Positions 1-6,343 are shown, numbered from the stretch's first letter. The stretch: 6,793 bases of DNA from an uncultured Bacillaceae bacterium (GCA_904501845.1 CAJGCH010000163.1:1-6793), one strand, 5' to 3'. Notes: a model not told the origin generated them from the letters alone. Numbers and translations: made by a program.

Positions 1-596
1 AATGGGGTGTCAATGAGCCCAGGGGCCACGGTCATAACGCGCACACCGCTCCGTGCCAGGTCACGGGCGAGTGGCAGGGTCATCCCGACGATGCCCCCTT
101 TCGACGCACTATAGGCAGCCTGCCCCATTTGACCCTCAAATGCCGCGACAGATGCTGTGTTAATGATAACACCGCGCTCCCCTTCTTCATTCGGGTCATT
201 TCGCACCATCTGTTCTGCGGCAAGACGAATGACATTAAATGTGCCAATCAAATTTACCTCAATGACCTTCTTAAAACGGCCAAGGTCATGAACCTTATCC
301 TTTGATACGACCTTTTCACCTACCCCGATTCCCGCACAATTAATGACCGTATTCAGAGAGCCAAATTGCTTGATGCCCTCAGCTATGGCTTGGGTGATTT
401 CCTCTTCACTAGTGACATCCGCTTTTTTGAACAACACCTGGTTATGGCCGAGCTTTTCTGCCAGGGCATGCCCCTTCTCTTCATTTTGATCGATGATGAC
501 CGCTTTCCCGCCACCATTTACAATCAATTCAACAGTCGCCTTCCCTAAACCGGATGCCCCGCCAGTCACGATTGCCGTAACTTCATTGATTTTCAT
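1..596 (-). CDS. Short-chain 3-hydroxyacyl-CoA dehydrogenase, SDR family, HSD10-like (C-terminus cut by window edge)
   Basis: Probably oxidises (S)-3-hydroxyacyl-CoA to 3-ketoacyl-CoA with NAD+, the third step of beta-oxidation, in the cytoplasm. The 198 visible residues form a Rossmann fold. The nucleotide motif TGGASGLG is at 11-18, an acidic D36 after strand 2 favours NAD over NADP, and NCAG is at 86-89. The catalytic tetrad is N115, S149, Y162 and K166 (YSASK at 162-166), followed by the P192-G193 motif. The stretch INTASVAAFEGQ (145-156) and the segment after it are almost identical, as I recall it, to human HSD17B10 (2-methyl-3-hydroxybutyryl-CoA dehydrogenase). This points to that clade rather than FabG. 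The family is about 255 residues, so roughly 55-60 are missing. The start ATG at 596 has a strong AAAGGAGG site 7-8 bases upstream. The gene lies 20 bases after the thiolase and is surely co-transcribed. Substrate chain length and branching are not shown by the sequence. Confidence 0.9.
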   Translation of the reverse strand, partial: MKINEVTAIVTGGASGLGKATVELIVNGGGKAVIIDQNEEKGHALAEKLGHNQVLFKKADVTSEEEITQAIAEGIKQFGSLNTVINCAGIGVGEKVVSKDKVHDLGRFKKVIEVNLIGTFNVIRLAAEQMVRNDPNEEGERGVIINTASVAAFEGQMGQAAYSASKGGIVGMTLPLARDLARSGVRVMTVAPGLIDTP

Positions 597-616
597 CTTC
601 CGACCTCCTTTAGATA

Positions 617-1768
617 TTATGTTAAGCGTTCAATAATCGTTGCATTCGCCATTCCGGCTCCTTCACAAATGGCCTGAAGCGCATATCTCCCGCCTGTCCT
701 CTCCAATTCATGCATGAGGGTGGTCATGACACGCGCACCGCTCGCGCCAAGCGGGTGGCCAAGCGCAATCGCTCCTCCATTCACGTTCAGCTTATTCAAA
801 TCCGCTCCGATCTCATCCAGCCAAGCGAGCGGCACAGGGGCAAACGCCTCATTCACCTCATACAAATCCATATCTTCTATCGTCAGGCCAGCCCTCTCCA
901 AGACCATCCTTGTTGCCTCAATCGGCCCTGTAAGCATAAGTGTCGGGTCCGAGCCGACGACCGTACGGGCGACAAGCTTAAACCGAGGCTTTAAGTTAAG
1001 TTCCAAAGCCTTCTCCATAGACATCACCAGCACGACGGCTGCCCCATCACTCATTTGACTTGCATTCCCGGCATGGATGACTCCTCCTTCCTTAAAGGCT
1101 GCCGGAAGGGCAGACAGCTTCTCAAGGGAGGTTCCCCTGCGCGGGCCTTCATCCTGAGTGATAAGTGTTTTAGTACCGTCTTCTTCCGTGACCTCAATTG
1201 GCATGATTTCACGATCAAAACGCCCCTCATTTTGGGCTGTGATGGCGCGCTGGTGACTCAGCAAGGAAAACTCATCGAGCTTGGCACGGTCATATCCCCA
1301 TTTTTCCGCTATCCGTTCCGCCGAGAGTCCTTGATTGATCAATTCATACCTATCTGAAAGCTCCTGGCTTGGACGGGATTCTCTCCTGGTTGATCCCATC
1401 GGAACCCTTGTCATGCTTTCCACCCCGCCCGCAACGACAATATCCATATCGCCTGAAAGGACGGCTTGAGCCGCGAAGTGAATAGCCTGCTGACTTGAAC
1501 CGCATTGCCTGTCAATGGTCGTTCCCGGTACCTTAATTGGGAAATCCGCCGCCAGGGCTGCTGATCGGGCAATATTGAGGCCTTGTTCCTCCACTTGGGA
1601 AACACAGCCGATAATAACGTCTTCCACCAGTTCTGCCGATATTCCAGACCGCTTCACAAGTTCCCTCAACGCATGGCTCAACAGGTCATCGGGACGGATA
1701 TCCTTAAATACGCCCTTCCTCTTGCCCACAGGTGTCCTTACAGCTTCAACGATTACTGCTTCTCTCAT
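617..1768 (-). CDS. Thiolase (acetyl-CoA C-acyltransferase), 383 aa
   Basis: Cleaves 3-ketoacyl-CoA with CoA to acetyl-CoA and a shortened acyl-CoA; this is the last step of beta-oxidation. The length is normal for a complete thiolase. The acylated nucleophile is C89 in the motif DRQCGSSQQA (86-95). NEAF is at 306-309, the active-site His is H338 in GHPLGASG, and the second, acid/base Cys is C368 in CEGAGMANATI. The GGVESMT stretch in the N-terminal half is also typical. The CEGxG form of the last motif, rather than CxGGG, resembles the FadA5/FadA6-type degradative thiolases and not biosynthetic PhaA, though this is a by-eye judgement. The start at 1768 is chosen because AAAGGAG sits 7 bases upstream; the ATG at 1776 is out of frame and touches that site. 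The ribosome binding site overlaps the TAA of the preceding acyl-CoA dehydrogenase (14-base gap), which suggests translational coupling. Confidence 0.95.
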   Translation of the reverse strand: MREAVIVEAVRTPVGKRKGVFKDIRPDDLLSHALRELVKRSGISAELVEDVIIGCVSQVEEQGLNIARSAALAADFPIKVPGTTIDRQCGSSQQAIHFAAQAVLSGDMDIVVAGGVESMTRVPMGSTRRESRPSQELSDRYELINQGLSAERIAEKWGYDRAKLDEFSLLSHQRAITAQNEGRFDREIMPIEVTEEDGTKTLITQDEGPRRGTSLEKLSALPAAFKEGGVIHAGNASQMSDGAAVVLVMSMEKALELNLKPRFKLVARTVVGSDPTLMLTGPIEATRMVLERAGLTIEDMDLYEVNEAFAPVPLAWLDEIGADLNKLNVNGGAIALGHPLGASGARVMTTLMHELERTGGRYALQAICEGAGMANATIIERLT

Positions 1769-1782
1769 CTGTTCATTCTCCT

Positions 1783-2919
1783 TTACAAACCGATTTTCTT
1801 TGCAATTATTTGCTTCATGATTTCATTCGTGCCAGCATAAATAGATGTGACGGCAATATCCCGGTAGCGCCTGGCAATGGCATATTCCTCCATGAATCCA
1901 TATCCCCCATGAAGCTGCATGCAATTCGCAACGAGACGCTTAGCCATGTCCGTCACCCACCATTTAGCCATACTGGTTTCTGTAACGACATCCTCTCCAT
2001 CCATATGGCGGACAATCAAGTCATCAATGAAAGACCTGCCTATTGCCACCTCAGTCGCCATTTCCGCTATCTTGAATTGTGTGTTTTGCAGCTTGCTGAT
2101 TGGCTTGCCAAACGCCTCGCGCTGTTTGACATACTCAACCGTTATCCTTAATGATTCTTCAGCTGCCGCTATTGCCTGTATGGCACACATCAGCCTTTCC
2201 TGCTGAAGCTTTTCCATCAAATAATAAAACCCTTTATTTTCTTCCCCTAATAGATTGCCAGCTGGCACTCTCGCATCCTCAAAGATTAGTTCAGACGTAT
2301 CGCCTGCCGGCTGGCCGATTTTTTCTAATTTCTTGCCCCTAATGAACCCCGGGGTTCCTTCCTCAACAACGATCAGGCTGATGCCCTTATGGCCGGCACT
2401 CGGGTCTGTCTTGCAAGCGACGATGACAAGACCTGCTCTTAGCCCATTGGAAATGAATGTTTTCTCTCCGTTAATGATATAATGATCCCCATCGCGCACC
2501 GCCCTTGTCTGCAGACTGCCAAGGTCTGAACCAGTCCCCGGCTCAGTCATGGCGATGGCTGTCGAGTATTCACCGGTGATGCATTTCGGAATCCATCGCT
2601 GACGCTGCTCTTCCGTTCCGAAATCATATAAATAGGGGACGATAATATCATTATGTAAAACACAGCCGCCGATCCCGCTTTCAACCTTCTCGAATTCCTC
2701 TGCCAAAATGACGGAATAGATGAAGTCAGCATTGAATCCGCCATATTTCTCATCTGCCCATGGCACAAGAAACCCTTGCTCCCCCATTTTTTTGAAAAAG
2801 TCATCCGGCACATTTTTCTGCTTTGTCCACTCCCGGTAATAAGGGATGACCTCTTTTTGCAAAAACCTGCGGACAGAATCACGAAAAATGAGGTGCTCTT
2901 CCTTTAAATAACTGGCCAT
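1783..2919 (-). CDS. Acyl-CoA dehydrogenase, LCAD-like, 378 aa
   Basis: FAD enzyme that makes the trans-2 double bond in an acyl-CoA and passes electrons to electron-transfer flavoprotein. The N-terminal helical domain spans about 1-115. The beta domain carries the signature AMTEPGTGSD (123-132) and the FAD-contacting FISNG (155-159). The C-terminal helical domain has VKQREAFGK (264-272), QLHGGYGFMEE (335-345) and GTNEIM (363-368). Medium-chain enzymes carry the catalytic Glu in IYEGT; here that position is A362 (IYAGT). A Glu is instead present at E241 in QQERL, the helix-G position used by isovaleryl-CoA and long-chain acyl-CoA dehydrogenases, so the protein should be active. By eye it most resembles LCAD across 238-378. 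The start ATG at 2919 has AAAAGGAG about 9 bases upstream. It is the first gene of the operon, about 42 bases below the predicted start of the sigma-54 promoter. Chain-length preference cannot be read from the sequence. Confidence 0.95.
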   Translation of the reverse strand: MASYLKEEHLIFRDSVRRFLQKEVIPYYREWTKQKNVPDDFFKKMGEQGFLVPWADEKYGGFNADFIYSVILAEEFEKVESGIGGCVLHNDIIVPYLYDFGTEEQRQRWIPKCITGEYSTAIAMTEPGTGSDLGSLQTRAVRDGDHYIINGEKTFISNGLRAGLVIVACKTDPSAGHKGISLIVVEEGTPGFIRGKKLEKIGQPAGDTSELIFEDARVPAGNLLGEENKGFYYLMEKLQQERLMCAIQAIAAAEESLRITVEYVKQREAFGKPISKLQNTQFKIAEMATEVAIGRSFIDDLIVRHMDGEDVVTETSMAKWWVTDMAKRLVANCMQLHGGYGFMEEYAIARRYRDIAVTSIYAGTNEIMKQIIAKKIGL

Positions 2920-2972
2920 ATATATTGGCTCCTTTTCATTGGAATGGATAAGAAGTTACACTAATACATAAT

Positions 2973-2988
2973 GCAAGTTCTGTGCCAA
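2973..2988 (-). promoter_or_regulatory. Sigma-54 (SigL) -24/-12 promoter of the acyl-CoA dehydrogenase operon
   Basis: On the minus strand the sequence reads TTGGCACAGAACTTGCAT. It matches TTGGCAC-N5-TTGCW at every conserved base, with GG (-24) at 2986-2985 and GC (-12) at 2974-2973 in the required spacing. The transcription start is predicted near 2961, leaving a leader of about 42 bases before the ATG at 2919. The site lies in the only sizeable gap between the activator-monooxygenase pair and the catabolic genes. Such a promoter is silent without an AAA+ enhancer-binding protein, and one is encoded just upstream. Confidence 0.88.
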
Positions 2989-3024
2989 TCTCTTTCCTTA
3001 CTGTGTATGAAGGAGCTTGGGCTC

Positions 3025-3047
3025 TATTGTCCGGAATCCAGACAGTA
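3025..3047. promoter_or_regulatory. Palindrome, candidate upstream activator binding site
   Basis: The core at 3028-3044 reads TGTCTGGATTCCGGACA on the minus strand: arms TGTC and GGA pair with TCC and GACA around a single central base, with one mismatched pair. Extending to 3025-3047 adds two more pairs (TA/TA), giving 9 of 11 pairs. The centre at 3036 is about 50 bp from the -24 element and about 75 bp from the predicted start. Fis-type helix-turn-helix dimers of sigma-54 activators bind dyads of this kind, so it is a natural site for the activator at 4132-6192. The binding partner is inferred. No second clear copy was seen. Confidence 0.6.
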
Positions 3048-3072
3048 TGTGAACGAGGTTGTTTAAATCAGG

Positions 3073-3106
3073 TCAAGAATGGGCGGGGTTCAATCAACAC
3101 CCGCCC
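3073..3106 (-). terminator. Hairpin after the monooxygenase gene, probable weak terminator
   Basis: A perfect 7-bp GC stem (GGGCGGG with CCCGCCC, 3100-3106 and 3081-3087) closes a 12-base loop, beginning 9 bases after the stop of the monooxygenase. The run that follows on the minus strand (ATTCTTGACC) is only moderately T-rich, so termination may be partial. It separates the activator-monooxygenase transcript from the sigma-54 operon. Confidence 0.5.
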
Positions 3107-3115
3107 GATTCAATA

Positions 3116-4099
3116 TTATTTAACCAAAATGGCTGATTGTTCATTCATTTTTTTGATTGCTTCTGCATATTCCTCTCGAAGTGTACCGACTAATTCTGCA
3201 ATCGGCTTCACATCCTTAATGGAGCCAACTCCTTGGCCGGCAGACCAGATATCCTTCCATGCTTTTGATTTCTCATTTTCTGAATGAACGACCTTAATTT
3301 CACCTGTTTTTTCAAGATGGTTCGGGTCATAACCTGCCCGCTCAATGCTTGGAATCAGATAATTAGCCCGCACACCGCTTAGAGCATCGGTATAGAGGAT
3401 ATCATGCGCAGTTGATTGGATGAGCATGTCTTTATAACCCTCTGCCGCATTTGCTTCATCCGTCGCGATAAACCTGGTGCCCATATAAGCAAAATCTGCC
3501 CCGAGCATTTGTGCAGCAGCAATTTCCTGTCCGTTCGAAATGGTTCCAGACAGAATGATGACCCCATCAAAGAACTCTCTGATTTCAGCGACAAACGCAA
3601 ATGGGTTCAAGGTGCCTCCATGGCCTCCTGCTCCATTGCAAACAAGAATAAGTCCATCGACGCCCGCTTCAATCGCTTTTTTCGCATGTTTAATGCTGAT
3701 GACATCTGAGAAGACGGCCCCGCCGTATTCATGGACAACTTCCACTTCCTTGACCGGTTTGCCAAGAGAGGTGATGACTAATGGCACCTTATATTTCTTA
3801 ATGGAAGCTAAATCTTCCTCATACCGCGGATTTGTATGATGGACGATAAGATTGACACCCCATGGTGCCAGCTTACGCCCTTCAGCTGCCTTGTTTTCCT
3901 CTTCAACGGTTTGGGTAATATGCTCAAACCATTGCTCAAGCTCTTCATTGGTCCTCGCATTCAATGTAGGGAATGTGCCAATCACTCCTGCTCGCATACT
4001 TGCCAGCACCATCTCTGTCTTTGATACGATAAACATCGGGGCCACAATCACTGGTAACGTTAAATCATCTTTTAGCTTCTTTAATACATCTGCCTTCAT
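3116..4099 (-). CDS. Nitronate monooxygenase / 2-nitropropane dioxygenase-family FMN protein, 327 aa
   Basis: TIM-barrel flavoprotein of the NPD family, which includes class I nitronate monooxygenases and is related to the enoyl-ACP reductase FabK. What is visible: the first strand and phosphate region VIVAPMFIVS (17-26), the N-terminal AGVIGTFPTLNART (37-50), and the FMN/active-site motif NGAGGHGG (155-162) with H160 in the position of the family's catalytic His. ILSGTISNGQEIAAAQMLGADF (182-203) and MGTRFIAT (206-213) complete the phosphate-binding part, and WSAGQGVGSI (285-294) is typical of the family C-terminus. Length is normal. The start at 4099 is preceded by GGGAG and AAAGGA, and nearby upstream ATGs are out of frame. 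It follows the activator gene by 32 bases and is probably on the same transcript. The annotation 'nitronate monooxygenase' is a family name; many homologues next to beta-oxidation genes have unknown substrates, and a role in acyl-CoA metabolism or detoxification is only inferred. Confidence 0.88.
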   Translation of the reverse strand: MKADVLKKLKDDLTLPVIVAPMFIVSKTEMVLASMRAGVIGTFPTLNARTNEELEQWFEHITQTVEEENKAAEGRKLAPWGVNLIVHHTNPRYEEDLASIKKYKVPLVITSLGKPVKEVEVVHEYGGAVFSDVISIKHAKKAIEAGVDGLILVCNGAGGHGGTLNPFAFVAEIREFFDGVIILSGTISNGQEIAAAQMLGADFAYMGTRFIATDEANAAEGYKDMLIQSTAHDILYTDALSGVRANYLIPSIERAGYDPNHLEKTGEIKVVHSENEKSKAWKDIWSAGQGVGSIKDVKPIAELVGTLREEYAEAIKKMNEQSAILVK

Positions 4100-4131
4100 T
4101 CTTCTCCCATCCTTTCTCCATATCCATTGCT

Positions 4132-6192
4132 TTATTCCTTCAGTAACGGTACATCATATTTTTTTAATTTGTCATATAAGACTGAGCGGCTGATTCCTAG
4201 CAAAATACAGGCCTTGCTCTTGTTCCCGCCTGCGATCTCGAGCGCTTTTTGAATTGCGAATTGCTCCGCCTTTTCTAACATAGGCTGCTCAGTGACTTCC
4301 TCATCCTCCTGCAAGAAGATATCATAGCCGGCCTTCTTCAAAACATAATCCGGCAGATCCTCCAGCCGAACCTTGCCATTTTCAGCAAAAATCATGGCCC
4401 TCTCCCATACATTGCGAAGCTCGCGGATATTGCCGGGCCAATCATAATCCATGATGGCTTGTTCAAAGAGGGGCTCCCATCCTGTAATGCTCGTCCCGTT
4501 TTGGCGGTTGAACTCCTGGATGAAGGATTCACTTAGGAGCAGGATATCCTTTTTTCTTTTTCTAAGAGGAGGGATTTCAAAGGAGATGACATTCAATCTG
4601 TAAAACAAGTCCTCCCTAAACGTCCCCTCTGCCACCATTTTCTCAAGCGGACGGTTTGTGGCCGTGATGATTCTGACGTCCACCTTGATTCGCTCAGTTC
4701 CGCCAACGCGATAAAACTCTCGTTCCTGCAGCACGCGCAGCAGTTTTGCCTGAATGGACATGGACATATCCCCAATTTCATCAAGAAAAAGGGTGCCGCC
4801 ATGCGCCATATCAAACTTGCCTATCTTTCCTTTATGCTTCGCACCCGTAAAGGCGCCGTCCTCATACCCAAAAAACTCTGATTCGAGCAAATGCTCCGGA
4901 ATGGCCGCACAATTCACGGTAATGAAGGGGCCATTGCTATTAGTACTTGAACTATGGAGCGCATGGGCGAACAATTCCTTCCCTGTCCCGCTCTCTCCAT
5001 AGACGAGGATGGTCGTCTTGCTTTTGGCTGCCTTTATTCCGCTTCGAATGAGCTTGTCCATTTGCTTGTCATTGGAAAGGATCTCATTAAAGGTGAAACG
5101 GGATTTCTCCATCCCTGCGCTTTTATAGCTCTCCCTTCGCCCATCCTCCGCACTCTTAAATGCTTCTCTCACCTCATGAAGCTGACGGTAGACAATCTTG
5201 CCGATTGCCCCGATAATCTTCTCGCCTTGATAGACTGGTATTCTGTGAACAAGATAATTGATTCCCTTCACTTCCATGAAATCGCTTACTTCCGCAACCC
5301 CTGTGTTCATCACTTGTGAAAGCTCAAGATGGGGAAGAATCTTACCGATCTTAGTCTTCTCTTTCAGCTCATGTTCGAGCTCAAACAATTCAGTCAAGGA
5401 AGGGCTAATAAAGGTAATCTCTTCTGCTTCATTAATCATAACCAATCCGTCGTAGGCATTATGAATCACTGATTTCAGCAGGGTCTCCCACTTTTTCTGC
5501 GATTCCAGCTCAGCGGATAGTTTCTCAAGCTCCGAAACGTTTTGAAATAAGGCAATATAGCCTTCTTTTTCTTCATCTATGCTGTATTTCGACAACCGTA
5601 CAATATAATGCTGCTTGTGAAATACGAGCGGAAAATGGGCTTCGCGCGCTTCACCATGCTTGCTGGCAGGAGGCAAAAATGACTCCATGTCTTCGCCGAT
5701 TATATCGTTCATAGGTACCCCGATCATCTCGGCGCATTTCTCGTTTGCAAAAATGATGGTCCCCTCTTCATTCGTCATGATAGCCCCAAGATTGGATGTA
5801 TCCATGACTTTCTCGAGCTGACTTTTCAAGATATGCGTTTCCTTCACATAATTCATGACCGCATTCGCTTTCGTAAAAAGCCCAACCGGTTTCCCGCTTT
5901 TATTGATGATGATGCCTGTACCGACCCGGCTCTTTGCAATCATCGTCTCTAATAATTCAGAATCAACGTCCTCTAAAACGGTCCCGACTGCCTTTTTTAT
6001 GTAGTCGCTGATTGGCGTATCCTTTGATACTTCTGAAAGGATCATTTGATACATCGAGCTTCTCGTAAAAACACCAATTAGCTTCCCTGAGTGATTGGTG
6101 ACGGGGACTGTGTTCCATTTCTGGTTGTACATGATGTTAATGGCTTCCTCTAATGTGTTCGTCGGTGACAGACAATGTTCCAATGGACTCAT
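4132..6192 (-). CDS. Sigma-54-dependent enhancer-binding activator, CBS-CBS-PAS-PAS-AAA+-HTH, 686 aa (BkdR-like)
   Basis: Activates RNA polymerase holding sigma-54 by ATP-driven remodelling. Sensory half: a CBS pair (about 1-55 and 58-115), which in other proteins binds adenosine-type ligands, then two PAS-like domains (about 124-222 and 233-340). There is no phosphorylation receiver domain, so control is probably by a small ligand. AAA+ domain (about 368-596): Walker A GESGTGKE (399-406), the sigma-54 contact loop GAFTGA (446-451), Walker B LFLDE (468-472), arginine region FREDLFYRL (525-533) and sensor II WPGNIRELRN (585-594). The C-terminal Fis-type HTH is about 640-680 (NKSKACILLGISRSVLYDKL). 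Length and layout resemble Bacillus BkdR. The ATG at 6192 lacks a good ribosome binding site, and the CBS fold seems to start seven residues earlier, so an ATT at 6213 may be the true start (693 aa). The likely target is the sigma-54 promoter at 2973-2988; its ligand is unknown. Confidence 0.95.
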   Translation of the reverse strand: MSPLEHCLSPTNTLEEAINIMYNQKWNTVPVTNHSGKLIGVFTRSSMYQMILSEVSKDTPISDYIKKAVGTVLEDVDSELLETMIAKSRVGTGIIINKSGKPVGLFTKANAVMNYVKETHILKSQLEKVMDTSNLGAIMTNEEGTIIFANEKCAEMIGVPMNDIIGEDMESFLPPASKHGEAREAHFPLVFHKQHYIVRLSKYSIDEEKEGYIALFQNVSELEKLSAELESQKKWETLLKSVIHNAYDGLVMINEAEEITFISPSLTELFELEHELKEKTKIGKILPHLELSQVMNTGVAEVSDFMEVKGINYLVHRIPVYQGEKIIGAIGKIVYRQLHEVREAFKSAEDGRRESYKSAGMEKSRFTFNEILSNDKQMDKLIRSGIKAAKSKTTILVYGESGTGKELFAHALHSSSTNSNGPFITVNCAAIPEHLLESEFFGYEDGAFTGAKHKGKIGKFDMAHGGTLFLDEIGDMSMSIQAKLLRVLQEREFYRVGGTERIKVDVRIITATNRPLEKMVAEGTFREDLFYRLNVISFEIPPLRKRKKDILLLSESFIQEFNRQNGTSITGWEPLFEQAIMDYDWPGNIRELRNVWERAMIFAENGKVRLEDLPDYVLKKAGYDIFLQEDEEVTEQPMLEKAEQFAIQKALEIAGGNKSKACILLGISRSVLYDKLKKYDVPLLKE

Positions 6193-6208
6193 TATGTCTT
6201 TTACCGAT

Positions 6209-6230
6209 TTAATGTTTCATCTCTCCTTTC
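6209..6230 (-). promoter_or_regulatory. Ribosome binding site with ATT start candidate and a three-codon mini-ORF
   Basis: A strong GAAAGGAGAG (6221-6230) is the only good ribosome binding site before the activator gene. Nine bases after its GGAG is an in-frame ATT (6211-6213) that would add IKSVKDI to the protein, a normal first strand for a CBS domain (VKDIMSP). An ATG at 6218-6220 opens only MKH-stop (6209-6220) in another frame and sits too close to the GGAG. An in-frame TGA at 6217-6219 rules out a longer upstream extension. Confidence 0.6.
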
Positions 6231-6241
6231 TCGTTGTATAC

Positions 6242-6270
6242 ATTATTAGGTTCAACAGATGCCTGGTGAA
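6242..6270 (-). promoter_or_regulatory. Candidate sigma-A promoter for the activator gene
   Basis: On the minus strand a -35 of TTCACC (6265-6270, 4 of 6 bases of TTGACA) and a -10 of AATAAT (6242-6247, 5 of 6 of TATAAT) are separated by exactly 17 bases. It lies between the upstream terminator and the ribosome binding site at 6221-6230, giving a start near 6235 and a very short leader. The position is convincing, while the -35 match is modest. Confidence 0.45.
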
Positions 6271-6289
6271 CTCCTTTTTTCTTGTCGGC

Positions 6290-6343
6290 AAAAATAGAAA
6301 TAGAGCAGATTCATGCCGCGAAAATGCGAGTATGAACCTGCTC
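6290..6343 (-). terminator. Strong intrinsic terminator after the acyl-CoA synthetase gene
   Basis: A 12-bp stem, GAGCAGGTTCAT (6332-6343) with ATGAATCTGCTC (6303-6314), has one G-U pair and a 17-base loop that can itself form a short CGC/GCG stem. It is followed on the minus strand by the T-rich run TATTTCTATTTTT (6290-6302). It starts 8 bases after the synthetase stop codon and isolates the activator gene from upstream transcription. Confidence 0.88.

Noticed and set aside
1279..1297. TTGGCAC on the plus strand that looks like a sigma-54 -24 element
   Set aside because: No TTGC follows at the required spacing, it lies inside the thiolase gene, and it points against all transcription.
710..1357. 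Open frames on the plus strand opposite the thiolase gene
   Set aside because: They mirror the codon pattern of the minus-strand thiolase, lack ribosome binding sites and show no recognisable protein motif.
3013..3024. GAGC-TTGG-GCTC inverted repeat between the palindrome and the sigma-54 promoter
   Set aside because: Only four base pairs per arm; expected by chance and unlike the larger dyad next to it.
3045..3060. TGTGAACGAGG stretch as a catabolite (cre) site
   Set aside because: Several mismatches to the cre consensus, including the whole right half.
3128..3150. TGAATGA half resembling the start of a FadR box on the minus strand
   Set aside because: It is the coding sequence for MNEQ at the monooxygenase C-terminus, the second half of the FadR dyad is absent, and it is not near a promoter -10.
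4754..5319. Plus-strand open frames opposite the activator's AAA+ and PAS regions
   Set aside because: Antisense shadows of a well-supported gene, with no initiation signals and no domain resemblance.
6235..6242. TGTATACA palindrome at the predicted start of the activator transcript
   Set aside because: Eight bases only, and partly formed by the AT-rich -10 region; too short to call an operator.
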